Positions 7,730 to 16,599 of a stretch of 64,000 bases of DNA are shown here, piece after piece. Where the stretch lies: positions 1 to 64,000 of the forward strand of contig NZ_JADEXZ010000005.1 of NCBI RefSeq assembly GCF_015206815.1, read 5' to 3'. This DNA is from Fortiea sp. LEGE XX443 (GTDB lineage Bacteria; Cyanobacteriota; Cyanobacteriia; Cyanobacteriales; Nostocaceae). Position 1 is the first letter of the stretch. Every line of letters starts with the position of its first letter. A program made the position numbers and the translations under genes. The notes under the pieces were generated by a model, which worked only from the letters and a program-made list of their open reading frames with translations, was not told where the DNA came from and searched no databases.

Positions 7730-9925
7730 ATGCACACAGTTATTCTCGTTTTGATCGAGGTGCTGATTGTTATTGGATTGTCCCGGCTTATCGGTCTGGC
7801 ATTCAAATCAATTAAGCAACCGTTGGTGATTGGTGAGATTGTCGCCGGGATTATGCTAGGCCCATCTTTATTTGGATTGGTTGCGCCTCATTTAGCTGCT
7901 AGTTTATTCCCAGCAGAAACTATTCCGTTTCTCAATGTTTTATCTCAGGTGGGATTAATATTTTTCATGTTTTTGATTGGGTTAGAACTCAATCCTAAAT
8001 ATCTGAGTAGTCAGTTAGAAGTAGCAGTCTTAACTTCTCATGTCAGCATATTAGTACCCTTTTCTTTAGGAACTTTGCTGGCATTATTGCTATATCCTCT
8101 AGTTTCTCATGCCAATGTCTCGTTTACTGCCTTTGCCTTATTTTTAGGAGCAGCAATGTCCATTACTGCTTTTCCAGTATTGGCGCGGATTATTACCGAA
8201 AACAATTTGCAGAGGACACGTTTAGGAACATTAGCATTAACTTGTGCAGCAGTAGATGATGTTACAGCATGGTGTGTTTTAGCAGTAGCGATCGCAGTTG
8301 CGCGGACTGGTAACTTCTTTGATGCTATACCCACAATTATTCAGAGTGTAGTCTATATTGGCTTTATACTGACCTTTGGGCGTTGGTTCCTGCAACGATT
8401 AGCCATTTACTATCATCGTACCGGGCGTTTAAGCCAACCACTTCTAGCTGTAATTTACATGGCGGTAGTTGCTTCCGCACTAATCACCGAATTCATCGGT
8501 ATTCACCTCATTTTTGGGGCATTTTTACTCGGTGCAGCAATGCCGAAGAATGCAGATTTAGTTCGGGAATTAGCTGTTAAAACCGAAGATTTTGTCCTGA
8601 TATTTCTGCTGCCAATATTTTTTGCTTACAGTGGCTTGCAAACACAGATTGGCTTGTTGAATCGTCCTGAGTTGTGGCTGTTGTGTGGATTGGTGTTGCT
8701 GGTAGCGATCGCCGGCAAGTATATTGGCACTTATGTAGCGGCTCGTGTCAGTGGGATTAGTAAACGAGAAGCCTCAGCCCTCGGTTGGTTAATGAATACT
8801 CGCGGTTTAACCGAGCTAATTATTCTCAACATTGGTTTAGAGTTGGGAGTAATTTCGCCTTTGGTCTTTACCATGTTGGTGATTATGGCATTAGTGACAA
8901 CATTTATGACCTCACCTTTGCTGGAGTGGACATATCCCAAACGCCTGATCAAATTGGATGTGATAAAACCAGACTTAGACGCAGAAACAAATACAGAACC
9001 CAATACAATTATTGAATCTTATGCACATCCGCTCTACCGAATTTTAGTACCAGTGGCTAATCCTAGTACTCAAAAAGGTTTGGTGCAATTGGCAGTTGCT
9101 ATCGCACTGAACTACAGACAACCCACTGTCGTAAATCCTCTCAGCTTAATTGAACTAGAAGAAGATTATGCTTTTGAAAGTACTCCAGTGGAAGCAGATC
9201 GCTTAATTTTACAACGTCGCCAACAACTAGAAGAATTAATTAATACTCTAGAACCACCAATTGTCCGTTCCTCTGTGCATCCCATCATTCGTATATCAAG
9301 CAATGTGGCGCGGGAAACAGCCCAAATAGCCCAAATTGAGCAACCTGATTTAATTCTTGTGGGATGGCATCGTCCAGCTTTTAGTAACAATCGCTTAGGT
9401 GGGAGAGTTGGTCAAATTCTGAGCATCGCACCAGTGGATGTTGCCGTATTTGTAGACCGAGGCGCAGAGCGTCTAGAAAACTTATTAGTTCCTTACTCGG
9501 CAAATATTCATGACGATTTAGCTTTGATTTTAGCTTTGAGGCTGTTGATTAACCGTGACACATGTATGTTGCAGATTTTACAGGTACTTCGAGGAAATCA
9601 TCATCAAGAAGAATTGAGTTATGAATTGCACAAGATGATGGAGCAACTACCCGATAGTGTACGCGATCGCATTCAAATTAAAACTGTCGAATCCCCAGAG
9701 CCTATTCAAGCTGTTGTCGCCGCTTCCAAATCTGTTGACCTCACAATTGCCGGTACTAGCCGCGTTTGGGGAATAGAGCGTCAAACCCTTGGCAGATACA
9801 CCGATGCACTTGCCATTCAATGCCGTTCCTCACTACTGATTACCCGGCGTTACAGCCAAGTTACCTCTCATCTTGCTTCTGTACTGCCTGAAGTGAGTAA
9901 CCAAGAATCGACAGTCATAAGCTAA
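7730..9925 (+). CDS. CPA2-type cation:proton antiporter with C-terminal UspA-like domain
   Basis: A 731-residue protein. Residues 1-400 hold about twelve membrane segments of the Na+/H+ exchanger family, with typical GEIVAGIMLGPS near residue 36 and LTCAAVDDVTAWCVLA near residue 165; the paired Asp in the latter is the usual ion-binding motif of CPA2 antiporters. From about residue 430 a soluble part resembles universal stress protein domains (ILVPVANPSTQKG; LILVGWHRP). The family exchanges Na+ or K+ for protons across the plasma or thylakoid membrane; the ion cannot be read from sequence. The next gene starts 4 bp after the stop, so the two are co-transcribed. Exact inverted repeats flank the pair. 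Confidence 0.9.
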   Translation: MHTVILVLIEVLIVIGLSRLIGLAFKSIKQPLVIGEIVAGIMLGPSLFGLVAPHLAASLFPAETIPFLNVLSQVGLIFFMFLIGLELNPKYLSSQLEVAVLTSHVSILVPFSLGTLLALLLYPLVSHANVSFTAFALFLGAAMSITAFPVLARIITENNLQRTRLGTLALTCAAVDDVTAWCVLAVAIAVARTGNFFDAIPTIIQSVVYIGFILTFGRWFLQRLAIYYHRTGRLSQPLLAVIYMAVVASALITEFIGIHLIFGAFLLGAAMPKNADLVRELAVKTEDFVLIFLLPIFFAYSGLQTQIGLLNRPELWLLCGLVLLVAIAGKYIGTYVAARVSGISKREASALGWLMNTRGLTELIILNIGLELGVISPLVFTMLVIMALVTTFMTSPLLEWTYPKRLIKLDVIKPDLDAETNTEPNTIIESYAHPLYRILVPVANPSTQKGLVQLAVAIALNYRQPTVVNPLSLIELEEDYAFESTPVEADRLILQRRQQLEELINTLEPPIVRSSVHPIIRISSNVARETAQIAQIEQPDLILVGWHRPAFSNNRLGGRVGQILSIAPVDVAVFVDRGAERLENLLVPYSANIHDDLALILALRLLINRDTCMLQILQVLRGNHHQEELSYELHKMMEQLPDSVRDRIQIKTVESPEPIQAVVAASKSVDLTIAGTSRVWGIERQTLGRYTDALAIQCRSSLLITRRYSQVTSHLASVLPEVSNQESTVIS

Positions 9926-9929
9926 ATCC

Positions 9930-10439
9930 ATGAATCATTTTAATATCAAGTCTTTGACCTTCTATGGAGTAGCTATATATTCAGTGCTACTGTTGTTTAA
10001 AACTGTCACAACCTATGGAGAAAAGCATCTTCAAGCTCCTCCAACAATTGACGGCCGCTACCATTTCACTCTGGACACAAATTTACCTAACTGTAAAAAA
10101 TCAGACTCCCTTGTATTGAATATGCAACAATCAGGTATTTATTTGAATGCCTCTTTATTGCCAATGAAGTCCAACGCAGATACTACACAACAGCTTTCGC
10201 TTACAGGTATCTTAAAAAATCAACAGGTAAGTTTCTCTGGAAAAATTGCTCCAGAAATCCTTTGTCATCATTCCAACTCCCCGGTTCACCCAAGTAAATC
10301 AGTCACAATGCAAATGCAACTGATAGATCAAGGTAAGATGACAGGTCAGCTAACCTTCAATGGTATCCCTCAAACTATGATGTTTACTGCTGCCAAAAAA
10401 CCCACCCAAGAAAAATCACAAAAGTTAAATAACTATTGA
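9930..10439 (+). CDS. Hypothetical exported protein, antiporter partner
   Basis: A 169-residue protein with an N-terminal hydrophobic segment at about 9-27 (signal anchor or signal peptide) followed by a likely periplasmic beta-rich domain (DGRYHFTLDTNLPNCKK, SGIYLNASLLP). Two or three Cys could form a disulfide. Family not recognised. It begins 4 bp after the antiporter stop, so translation is probably coupled and a role with the antiporter is a reasonable inference. Confidence 0.65.
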   Translation: MNHFNIKSLTFYGVAIYSVLLLFKTVTTYGEKHLQAPPTIDGRYHFTLDTNLPNCKKSDSLVLNMQQSGIYLNASLLPMKSNADTTQQLSLTGILKNQQVSFSGKIAPEILCHHSNSPVHPSKSVTMQMQLIDQGKMTGQLTFNGIPQTMMFTAAKKPTQEKSQKLNNY

Positions 10440-10479
10440 AATATGGGCAAATTATGGAAGATAGGAACTTGGTACTTGG

Positions 10480-10546
10480 TATAGCAGTAGCCAAGGCAGT
10501 TAGGACATCGGCCAATGATAAAACTCATGCACTAAAAGACTTTTAA
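10480..10546 (-). repeat. 67-bp repeat, right copy of an inverted pair
   Basis: Reverse complement of 7235-7301 with no difference noticed. It lies 40 bp after the small exported gene and 8 bp before a TA-ended palindromic element. Confidence 0.9.
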
Positions 10547-10554
10547 GCCTGTCA

Positions 10555-10666
10555 TACCAATTCACGAAAATCTTGATACAAATTAATGGTTTTTAATTCT
10601 TTCCCCCTGCTCCCTGCCCCCTGCCCCCCTGCGGCCTACTTGTATCAAACTTAAAGTGAAACGGTA
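10555..10666 (-). mobile_element. MITE-like element, TACCrTTTCAC family, copy 1
   Basis: About 112 bp bounded by TACCAATTCAC and GTGAAACGGTA, which are imperfect terminal inverted repeats ending in TA. It is the near-exact reverse complement of 11613-11716. The middle holds a C-rich CCCTGCTCCCTGCCCC tract. It encodes nothing. TA at both ends would suit mobilisation by an IS630/Tc1-type transposase. Confidence 0.8.
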
Positions 10667-10799
10667 TCACCTGTCACCTGTTCCCTGTCACCTGCTATAA
10701 ATGGGCAATTTCAAGCCTAAAATTTGCCTTTAATGGGGTATCACCTTTTACCAATTCCTCAAAACTTCTTGGTGTCTCAATATACAAGGTATCAAAATC

Positions 10800-11612
10800 A
10801 TGTACACAAGGACAAAAACTAAGTGTTTTTTTCTATGGAGCCAGCGGCTAGTTGCTATAAGCTTACTGGGATTTTACACAGCAATTACTTTAGATACTGG
10901 TAGCAGTAATGCTGCACCGATCGCTAAACTTAATGATTGGCGATTTTATCCAGAAGCATCACAACTAGAATTTACTCTTTCAGCAGGTACAACTCCCCAT
11001 TACTTTTACCTATCCCAACCTCCACGCCTTGTTATTGATCTACCAGATACTAAGTTGGGTTATGTTGTTACCAGGCAAGATTATCCTGGAGCAATTCAAA
11101 GAGTTCGAGTTTCTCAATTGAATGCCAGTATCACTCGAATTGTTCTAGATTTAGCAGCCGGAACTTTGCTCGACCCCCAACAGGTGAAACTACAACCTGT
11201 GTCTAGATATAACCCCACGCGCTGGGTATTACGTCCTTTTACTTCTAGCAGCTCTCTTCAACCCAGAAACGTACAACCTGCTGTTAATAGCCAACCACCA
11301 AATTCATATAACTACTATCCTCAAACACCCACTAACTTAAATCCCAACCCAAACTATATACAGTTACCGAGTACTCTACCTCCCATTACTACTAACCAAC
11401 AGCAACCCTATATCACTGTACCGCCCTTAACTCCCAATAATCCTACTCCAATTCAAGGCGCGATTCTTCCTCCACCTAACTTTTCAAATCAACCCGGTAA
11501 TTTGAATAATTTTCCCATTCCTACAATCCCAAGCATCCCCAACTATCCATCAAATGAACGCCAAATTGAAGTAATTGAGTTTGGTCAACCTCTTCCCAAA
11601 CCCAGATACTAA
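10800..11612 (+). CDS. Secreted AMIN-domain protein with Pro/Asn-rich tail
   Basis: A 270-residue protein. A signal peptide ends near residue 38 (VAISLLGFYTAITLDTGSSNAAP). An AMIN domain follows at about 45-140: LEFTLSAGTTPHYFYLSQPPRLVIDLPDTKLG, then VRVSQLNASITRIVLDLA. The remaining 120 residues are low-complexity Pro, Asn and Gln, probably disordered. AMIN domains bind peptidoglycan and target amidases or secretins to the envelope; no catalytic domain is present here. The gene lies between two inverted MITE-like elements, the downstream one starting on the base after its stop codon. The ATG at 10800 has no strong ribosome site. Confidence 0.85.
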   Translation: MYTRTKTKCFFLWSQRLVAISLLGFYTAITLDTGSSNAAPIAKLNDWRFYPEASQLEFTLSAGTTPHYFYLSQPPRLVIDLPDTKLGYVVTRQDYPGAIQRVRVSQLNASITRIVLDLAAGTLLDPQQVKLQPVSRYNPTRWVLRPFTSSSSLQPRNVQPAVNSQPPNSYNYYPQTPTNLNPNPNYIQLPSTLPPITTNQQQPYITVPPLTPNNPTPIQGAILPPPNFSNQPGNLNNFPIPTIPSIPNYPSNERQIEVIEFGQPLPKPRY

Positions 11613-11716
11613 TACCGTTTCACTTTAAGTTTGATACAAGTAGGTCGCAGGGGGCAGGGAGCAAAGGGAAAGAATTAAAAACCATTAATTTGTATCAAGA
11701 TTTTCGTGAATTGGTA
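11613..11716 (+). mobile_element. MITE-like element, TACCrTTTCAC family, copy 2
   Basis: About 104 bp from TACCGTTTCAC to GTGAATTGGTA, inverted relative to 10555-10666 and nearly identical in the interior. It starts directly after the TAA stop of the AMIN gene. Confidence 0.8.
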
Positions 11717-11780
11717 TAAGTTAAGTTACAAGTAAAAAGTCAAAAGAATAAAACTTCTCTTCTGCCTTCAACTTGTCATA

Positions 11781-12320
11781 CTAAAATCTGTCGGTTTCTT
11801 GAGGTGATCCAACGGCTCCTGGTTGAGACGTGAAAAAGTTTTGCGCCGCCTCATTTTGATAAATACATCTAATATCAGGTTTGTCGCTATCTAAATTACC
11901 TGTAAAACCAAAGGTATTCAGACGATTTTTACATTCTCTAACTTGGTCAGATGTTATCAGTTTTCGCTGTTCTAAAATCGCCCAGTTATTTTGCCGAATT
12001 ACACAGCCTGGACGCATACTCGGTTGAGCAACATAAACATTAAATGGGTTGAGTGTGACAAACAGCCTAGCGTCCATCACCATTGCACTAGCACCATACT
12101 GTACGCAAATTTCAGGGTTTGGCGCTCTTGTATCAATGAATTCCCGCGAAGCCACGTTTGAGGGCGTTAAAGTGGTTGTGGAGCTAAAAGCAATGCCAAT
12201 ACCAATACCTAAAACCAGTACACCTCCCAAAATTGCGATCGTGGTGAGGTTGAACAGAGAAGGTTGGAAAGCCGCAGGCTTAGATGTTGTAGCTGATCTA
12301 CCAGTAGATTTACGTCTCAT
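11781..12320 (-). CDS. DUF3172 domain-containing membrane protein
   Basis: A 179-residue protein with a basic, Ser/Thr-rich start, one membrane segment at about 27-46 (AILGGVLVLGIGIGIAF), and a soluble domain with four Cys (EICVQYGASAMVMD, MRPGCVIRQNNW, VRECKNRLN, DIRCIYQNE) that may form disulfides. The order and spacing fit DUF3172, a family confined to cyanobacteria and plastids with unknown role. The last 20 residues look disordered. Confidence 0.8.
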   Translation of the reverse strand: MRRKSTGRSATTSKPAAFQPSLFNLTTIAILGGVLVLGIGIGIAFSSTTTLTPSNVASREFIDTRAPNPEICVQYGASAMVMDARLFVTLNPFNVYVAQPSMRPGCVIRQNNWAILEQRKLITSDQVRECKNRLNTFGFTGNLDSDKPDIRCIYQNEAAQNFFTSQPGAVGSPQETDRF

Positions 12321-12559
12321 TTTTACTTAACACCTTCACGTTTTGGAAAGCAGGGAGCGATCTGAACTGCTCTCCCTATTTAAGTATGCCGATTCTTGAG
12401 GATGATTGTCTGCAAAATTTAGAAAAGCTATAACTTTTGCGAGTCCAAATAGTATCGTCTTTATATGAGTAATAAATAATACATGAGTTTAAAAATGAGG
12501 ATTTTTATTACAGCCATTAATTGAGGTAACAAAAATTGTAAAGTATTATTACAGAAACT
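12321..12559. other. Divergent promoter spacer
   Basis: A 239-bp AT-rich spacer between the divergent DUF3172 and ABC permease genes. No terminator, repeat or small gene was seen; promoters for both directions are presumed but not identified. Confidence 0.4.
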
Positions 12560-13402
12560 TTGATACACAAAAAAGTGACATCTCAAAAAGCATTACTCTG
12601 GGGAACAAGGTTTAAAACTACACAATTTCAACTTCTACTTGCCGATAGTCTCACGATTTTCTGGGGGGAGTGGTTGGAATTGCGTGCAAGAATCACGCAA
12701 GTTGCTGCCACTGGTTTAATATCTCCACTGATATATATTTTAGCTTTTGGTTTGGGACTGGGTAGTTCAATTAGACCAGGGTCAGGGATTGCCGGGAATT
12801 ATGATAACTATTTAGAATTTATTCTGCCGGGGATGGTGGCGCTATCGTCGATGACGATTAGCTTTGGCGGTACAACATTTTCGATTTGTGGAGACAGGCT
12901 TTTTAGCAAAACTTTTGAAGAAATGTTGCTGGTTCCCATACATCCTCTAGCGTTGCATGTCGGTAAAATGCTGGCGGGAGTAGTGCGGGGATTGATGACA
13001 TCTGGTTCTGTGATTTTGGTAGCACTGCTGTTTACTGGTAACTGGAATTTTCTTAATCCGTTGTTTCTGCTGTTGTTGGTACTGAATTGTGCTGTATTTG
13101 CGGGGTTAGGGGTAATTGTCGGGTTAAGTGTGCGATCGCTGGAATCTGTGGGACTATATAACAACTTCGTGATTGTTCCTATGTCCTTCTTAGGCGCAAC
13201 CTTTTTTGACCCCAGCACCTTACCAATGGCATTGAAATGTGTAGTTTACTTATTGCCTCTAACTTACGCCAGTACTGGATTAAGAGCGGCTGCTTATTTA
13301 CCGTTATCCGAGTTTCCTTGGTATAGTGTACCGATTTTATTAGTAATGGCGATCGCTCTATCTTTGTGGGGTGGTTACAAGTTCTCTCAGCAACAAGATT
13401 AA
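12560..13402 (+). CDS. ABC-2 type transporter permease
   Basis: A 280-residue protein with six predicted membrane segments after about residue 45. The pattern ARITQVAATGLISPLIYILAFGLGLGSSI, then LEFILPGMVALSSM and YNNFVIVPMSFLGATFFDPSTLP, is typical of ABC-2 permeases of the DrrB/NodJ type, which export drugs, lipids or polysaccharides. No ATPase gene is adjacent, so the partner is elsewhere. The start is uncertain: TTG at 12560 and GTG at 12575 both lack a clear ribosome site. Confidence 0.85.
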   Translation: MIHKKVTSQKALLWGTRFKTTQFQLLLADSLTIFWGEWLELRARITQVAATGLISPLIYILAFGLGLGSSIRPGSGIAGNYDNYLEFILPGMVALSSMTISFGGTTFSICGDRLFSKTFEEMLLVPIHPLALHVGKMLAGVVRGLMTSGSVILVALLFTGNWNFLNPLFLLLLVLNCAVFAGLGVIVGLSVRSLESVGLYNNFVIVPMSFLGATFFDPSTLPMALKCVVYLLPLTYASTGLRAAAYLPLSEFPWYSVPILLVMAIALSLWGGYKFSQQQD

Positions 13403-13484
13403 ACGGAAATAGCATCTTGCCTCATCCCACGCAGATTATGTCATAATAAGCCGACCCTATACCCTAGTCAGTCAGTTATCTATC

Positions 13485-14516
13485 GTGCAAGATACCGATT
13501 CTATCAACGACCTTGCTGCTGCTTTGCAACAGCCAACTGATCTTACCTTTGAACTGCCAGACCCAGAAGATGAACAGATTCCTGAGTCTGATTTTTTACA
13601 GCAGTTGGATATAGCTTGGCAGGTTTGCGATCGCTTTGACTTGCAAACAGAAATTTGGCGGGGACGAATTTTAAGAGCAGTGCGCGATAGAGAGAAAAAA
13701 GGCGGTGATGGCAGGGGTACAGGCTTTCTCAAATGGCTGAAGGAACGAGAAATCAGTAAAAGTCAAGCTTACTCGTGGATTCAACTGGCCAATAGTGCTG
13801 ATACTCTTTTAGAGGAGGGAAAACTTGAACCCGCCGCAGTCAATAACTTTAGCAAACGTGCCTTTGTGGAAACAGCTAAATCGTCCCCAGAAGTCCAACA
13901 AATGGTGAGTGAAGCCGCTCAAAAAGGCGATCGCATCACGCGGCGGGAAGTTCGTCAACTCACTGATGAATGGATGGCTATGTCCTCAGATTTAATACCT
14001 GAAACAGTGAAGGTAAAAGCCGCAGACAATTCTTTACCGCCACGCTACATAGCCCCACTGGTAAAAGAAATGGAAAAACTACCAGAACAACACCAAAAAT
14101 TTATTCAAAAAGAAATCATTGCTAACCCTGATGTAGATACCATTAAGCAAGTGACTACAGAAGCGCGTCAACTGGCAAAATATCTTAAATCTGCGGCGCA
14201 AGTCCAAGTGCTAATTAAGGAAGAAGTAGACATTGAAACAGCCCTAGAAGAAGCTCACAGAGTCGGCTGTTTAAGTGTTGCAGCGGATTTAGTTAATCAA
14301 GCCTCGCAAATTGAACAACTGATTGGCAAGTTATACATGACGTGGAAACGCATTGGCAGTTTAGCAGATAGATTGTATGTAGATACTGGTGCAAGTACAC
14401 CAAACTTGCGATCGCTCCTCAGCTGCATTGAACCCCTCGGTACCGAAGTTATGGAACTACAACTTAGCAGCAATACCGAACACAGCATTCGCTTGCAAAT
14501 TCAGGAAATGAATTAG
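13485..14516 (+). CDS. Uncharacterised protein with HTH-like segment
   Basis: A 343-residue mostly helical, soluble protein. Residues about 60-110 (WRGRILRAVRDREKKGGDG...FLKWLKEREISKSQAYSWIQLA) resemble the DUF3102/phage-like layout in which a WLxxR...SxSxAY motif forms a helix-turn-helix, so DNA binding is possible. The rest (KQVTTEARQLAKYLKSAAQVQV; SQIEQLIGKLYMTWKRIGSLADRL) is alpha-helical without a recognised fold. No signal peptide. The GTG start at 13485 is supported by the uninterrupted frame only. I have no function to offer. Confidence 0.65.
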   Translation: MQDTDSINDLAAALQQPTDLTFELPDPEDEQIPESDFLQQLDIAWQVCDRFDLQTEIWRGRILRAVRDREKKGGDGRGTGFLKWLKEREISKSQAYSWIQLANSADTLLEEGKLEPAAVNNFSKRAFVETAKSSPEVQQMVSEAAQKGDRITRREVRQLTDEWMAMSSDLIPETVKVKAADNSLPPRYIAPLVKEMEKLPEQHQKFIQKEIIANPDVDTIKQVTTEARQLAKYLKSAAQVQVLIKEEVDIETALEEAHRVGCLSVAADLVNQASQIEQLIGKLYMTWKRIGSLADRLYVDTGASTPNLRSLLSCIEPLGTEVMELQLSSNTEHSIRLQIQEMN

Positions 14517-14530
14517 GTTGGTCATAAATC

Positions 14531-14654
14531 TAAGTAGAAAGGTGCAAATAAACCGAACTATGTAACGGAAAGTAAAGTAGCTTGAAAACCTCTTCCCTTC
14601 TGCCCTCTGCCTCCTGCCTTGTCATAACGACAATTTTTAACACCGACCTACTTA
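14531..14654 (-). mobile_element. 124-bp MITE-like element, TAAGTAG family, copy 1
   Basis: Bounded by TAAGTAGAAAGGTGC and its partner GGTCGG-type end CACCGACCTACTTA, i.e. imperfect terminal inverted repeats with TA at each end. Two more copies lie at 23030-23160 and 51094-51217 in the opposite orientation. The interior has a GGCAGAA/GGCAGAG 7-mer tract that varies in unit number. Confidence 0.85.
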
Positions 14655-14709
14655 AGTCATTGTCTTTATGAATACAGGTATAAATGTTTTTATCAATTAA
14701 TAACTCTAA

Positions 14710-15570
14710 ATGCAAAAACCAAAATTAGTTAATCTTCCCAAAGCTACTCGCTACCAAAATGCAGCGATAGATTATTATATGGGACTTACAGATTCTGTCT
14801 ATCTTCATTACGGGTATTGGGAATCACTACCTAAAAAGGGTGAAGAATTAACTTTAACTAGCTTGCGTGTGGCGCAAATTGCCTATGCAGCTAAACTTTT
14901 GAGTTTTATTCCAGAAGGGATAAAAACTGTGCTTGATGTCGGCTGTGGTATCGGTGGTAACGCAGCATATTTATGCGATCGCGGTTTCATTGTTGAGGGA
15001 TTAGCCCCTGATGCAATCCAACAAGAGAAGTTTATCAAGAATACCAACGGTCAAGTACCTTTCTATTTAACAAGATTTGAAGATTTTCACACCTCAAACT
15101 CTTATGACTTGATTTTATTTAGCGAAAGCAGCCAATACATTGCGGCTGTTGATTTAGCTCAAGGTGCGGCTCGTTTATTGGATAATGGTGGCTATCTGCT
15201 GCTTGCAGACATGATGCGTTTTAGTGCCGAATACCGAGAAGGTATTTTTTCTAATTGTCATGTCGCCAGCGAACTCCAAGGGGCGTTGGAAAAAGCAGGA
15301 TTTCAGTTAATCAAGACTGAAGACATTTCCAGCCACATTGCACCAACCATTGACTTATGTGTTGATAACTTCCAGACCTTTGGACTAACAACGGGCAAAT
15401 ATATTGCTGATGTTTTAGCGATCGCTGTTCCACCATTATACGCACTCCTTCGTTGGGCATTTCAGCGTTGGCTAGAAAAGCCAATTGTTGAAGGGTTAGC
15501 AGCACGCGCTATTTTTGATAACCATCTGTGTTATTCCATTCAACTTTGGCAGTTATCTAAAAAAGTTTAA
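14710..15570 (+). CDS. Class I SAM-dependent methyltransferase
   Basis: A 286-residue protein with the Rossmann motif I VLDVGCGIGGNAAYL at about 76-90, an acidic motif II region (VEGLAPD) and motif post-II DLILFSESSQYI. The N-terminus (ATRYQNAAIDYYMGLTDSVYLHYGYW) resembles enzymes acting on small molecules or quinone/tocopherol-type substrates. A hydrophobic segment near 225-245 may touch the membrane. The substrate cannot be assigned. The promoter side is occupied by a MITE-like element ending 55 bp upstream. Confidence 0.85.
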   Translation: MQKPKLVNLPKATRYQNAAIDYYMGLTDSVYLHYGYWESLPKKGEELTLTSLRVAQIAYAAKLLSFIPEGIKTVLDVGCGIGGNAAYLCDRGFIVEGLAPDAIQQEKFIKNTNGQVPFYLTRFEDFHTSNSYDLILFSESSQYIAAVDLAQGAARLLDNGGYLLLADMMRFSAEYREGIFSNCHVASELQGALEKAGFQLIKTEDISSHIAPTIDLCVDNFQTFGLTTGKYIADVLAIAVPPLYALLRWAFQRWLEKPIVEGLAARAIFDNHLCYSIQLWQLSKKV

Positions 15571-15650
15571 TTTAAGATGAATCCAGATATAAACACCCAA
15601 AATTGGCAACAAACTATGAGCTAGACTAAACAAAATTTAGTTGATTTAAT

Positions 15651-16562
15651 ATGCCACGATTTGTTAAATTAATTATCACTATATTGATATCAGGCGCATT
15701 CATACTTTTATCCCAGCGAGTTTGGGGACAAGAATGGCTACCTGTGCGTGGTGGTATCCCTTTTGGCATTAGTGGGATAGCGTTGTTAGAACAGCAAAGC
15801 GATTCTTTCGATTTTCTGATTGTCCATGATAACAAACAAAAAAATCAAGTTCGTCTAGCAACCATTAGCATTAAAGGTAAGAATACACCTGAGTATTTCC
15901 CGGTAAACTGGCAAAGCAAAATAACATTACCTGTAGATTTAGAAGCTTTAACATCAGTTCCCGGAACCAGCAACTCTGCTTTTATCGCTTTAGCGAGTTC
16001 GGGAAAAGCCTATCATCTTCAGTTCGAGCCTACCAATAAAACTATTTCTGTAATCAAGGAATTTAATCTCTCAGAAATTCCACCAGGAAGTAATTTTGAA
16101 GCTTTTGCCTTGCAAGATATCGATGGCAAGTTAGTTGCTGTTTGGGCGCATCGAGGAGAAGGAGAACAACCAGCTACTATTTATTGGGGAATGCTCGATT
16201 TAACTAAATATCAAATAACTCATATAGGTTCTGCTAATTTTACAGTCCCTTTTCCCTCTGGTAATGTGCGCCATATTTCGGATTTAAAAATAGACTCCGG
16301 CGGAATTGTATATGTCACTTCAGCTAATGATGCTGGAGATGATGGCCCTTTCCAATCTGCTATATATGTTGCTGGTTACATGGGATTACGTAGTAATAAA
16401 ATAATTTGGCGGCAGAGTCCACAACTGGTTTCTCTCTACCGCTCTAATTACCACAAAATTGAAGGTATGGAATTAGTACCCGGTACAGCAGGAGGTTTAA
16501 TTGTGGGTACTGATGATGAAAATTTCGGTTCCTACATCTATATGGTTGGTGGAAATAATTAA
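15651..16562 (+). CDS. Exported beta-propeller-like protein
   Basis: A 303-residue protein with a signal peptide (residues 1 to about 26, ending VWGQ). The mature part contains repeated strand patterns such as LEALTSVPGTSNSAFIALASSGKAYHL, FEAFALQDIDGKLVAVWAHR and KIEGMELVPGTAGGLIVGTDDE. These resemble esterase-like, SdiA-regulated or DUF3616-type six-bladed propellers in which a conserved Glu-Gly follows each blade turn; another such protein lies at 56903. No catalytic motif is seen. Confidence 0.7.
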   Translation: MPRFVKLIITILISGAFILLSQRVWGQEWLPVRGGIPFGISGIALLEQQSDSFDFLIVHDNKQKNQVRLATISIKGKNTPEYFPVNWQSKITLPVDLEALTSVPGTSNSAFIALASSGKAYHLQFEPTNKTISVIKEFNLSEIPPGSNFEAFALQDIDGKLVAVWAHRGEGEQPATIYWGMLDLTKYQITHIGSANFTVPFPSGNVRHISDLKIDSGGIVYVTSANDAGDDGPFQSAIYVAGYMGLRSNKIIWRQSPQLVSLYRSNYHKIEGMELVPGTAGGLIVGTDDENFGSYIYMVGGNN

Positions 16563-16567
16563 CTCTT

Positions 16568-16596
16568 GTAGAGACGTTGCATTGCAACGTCTCTAC
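16568..16596. terminator. Palindrome GTAGAGACGTTGCA, likely two-way terminator
   Basis: A perfect 14-bp inverted repeat (GTAGAGACGTTGCA / TGCAACGTCTCTAC) sits between the convergent genes ending at 16562 (+) and 16600 (-). A related palindrome lies within 34277-34301, so this is also a dispersed repeat. Lack of a U-run makes intrinsic termination uncertain. Confidence 0.7.
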
Positions 16597-16599
16597 TCT

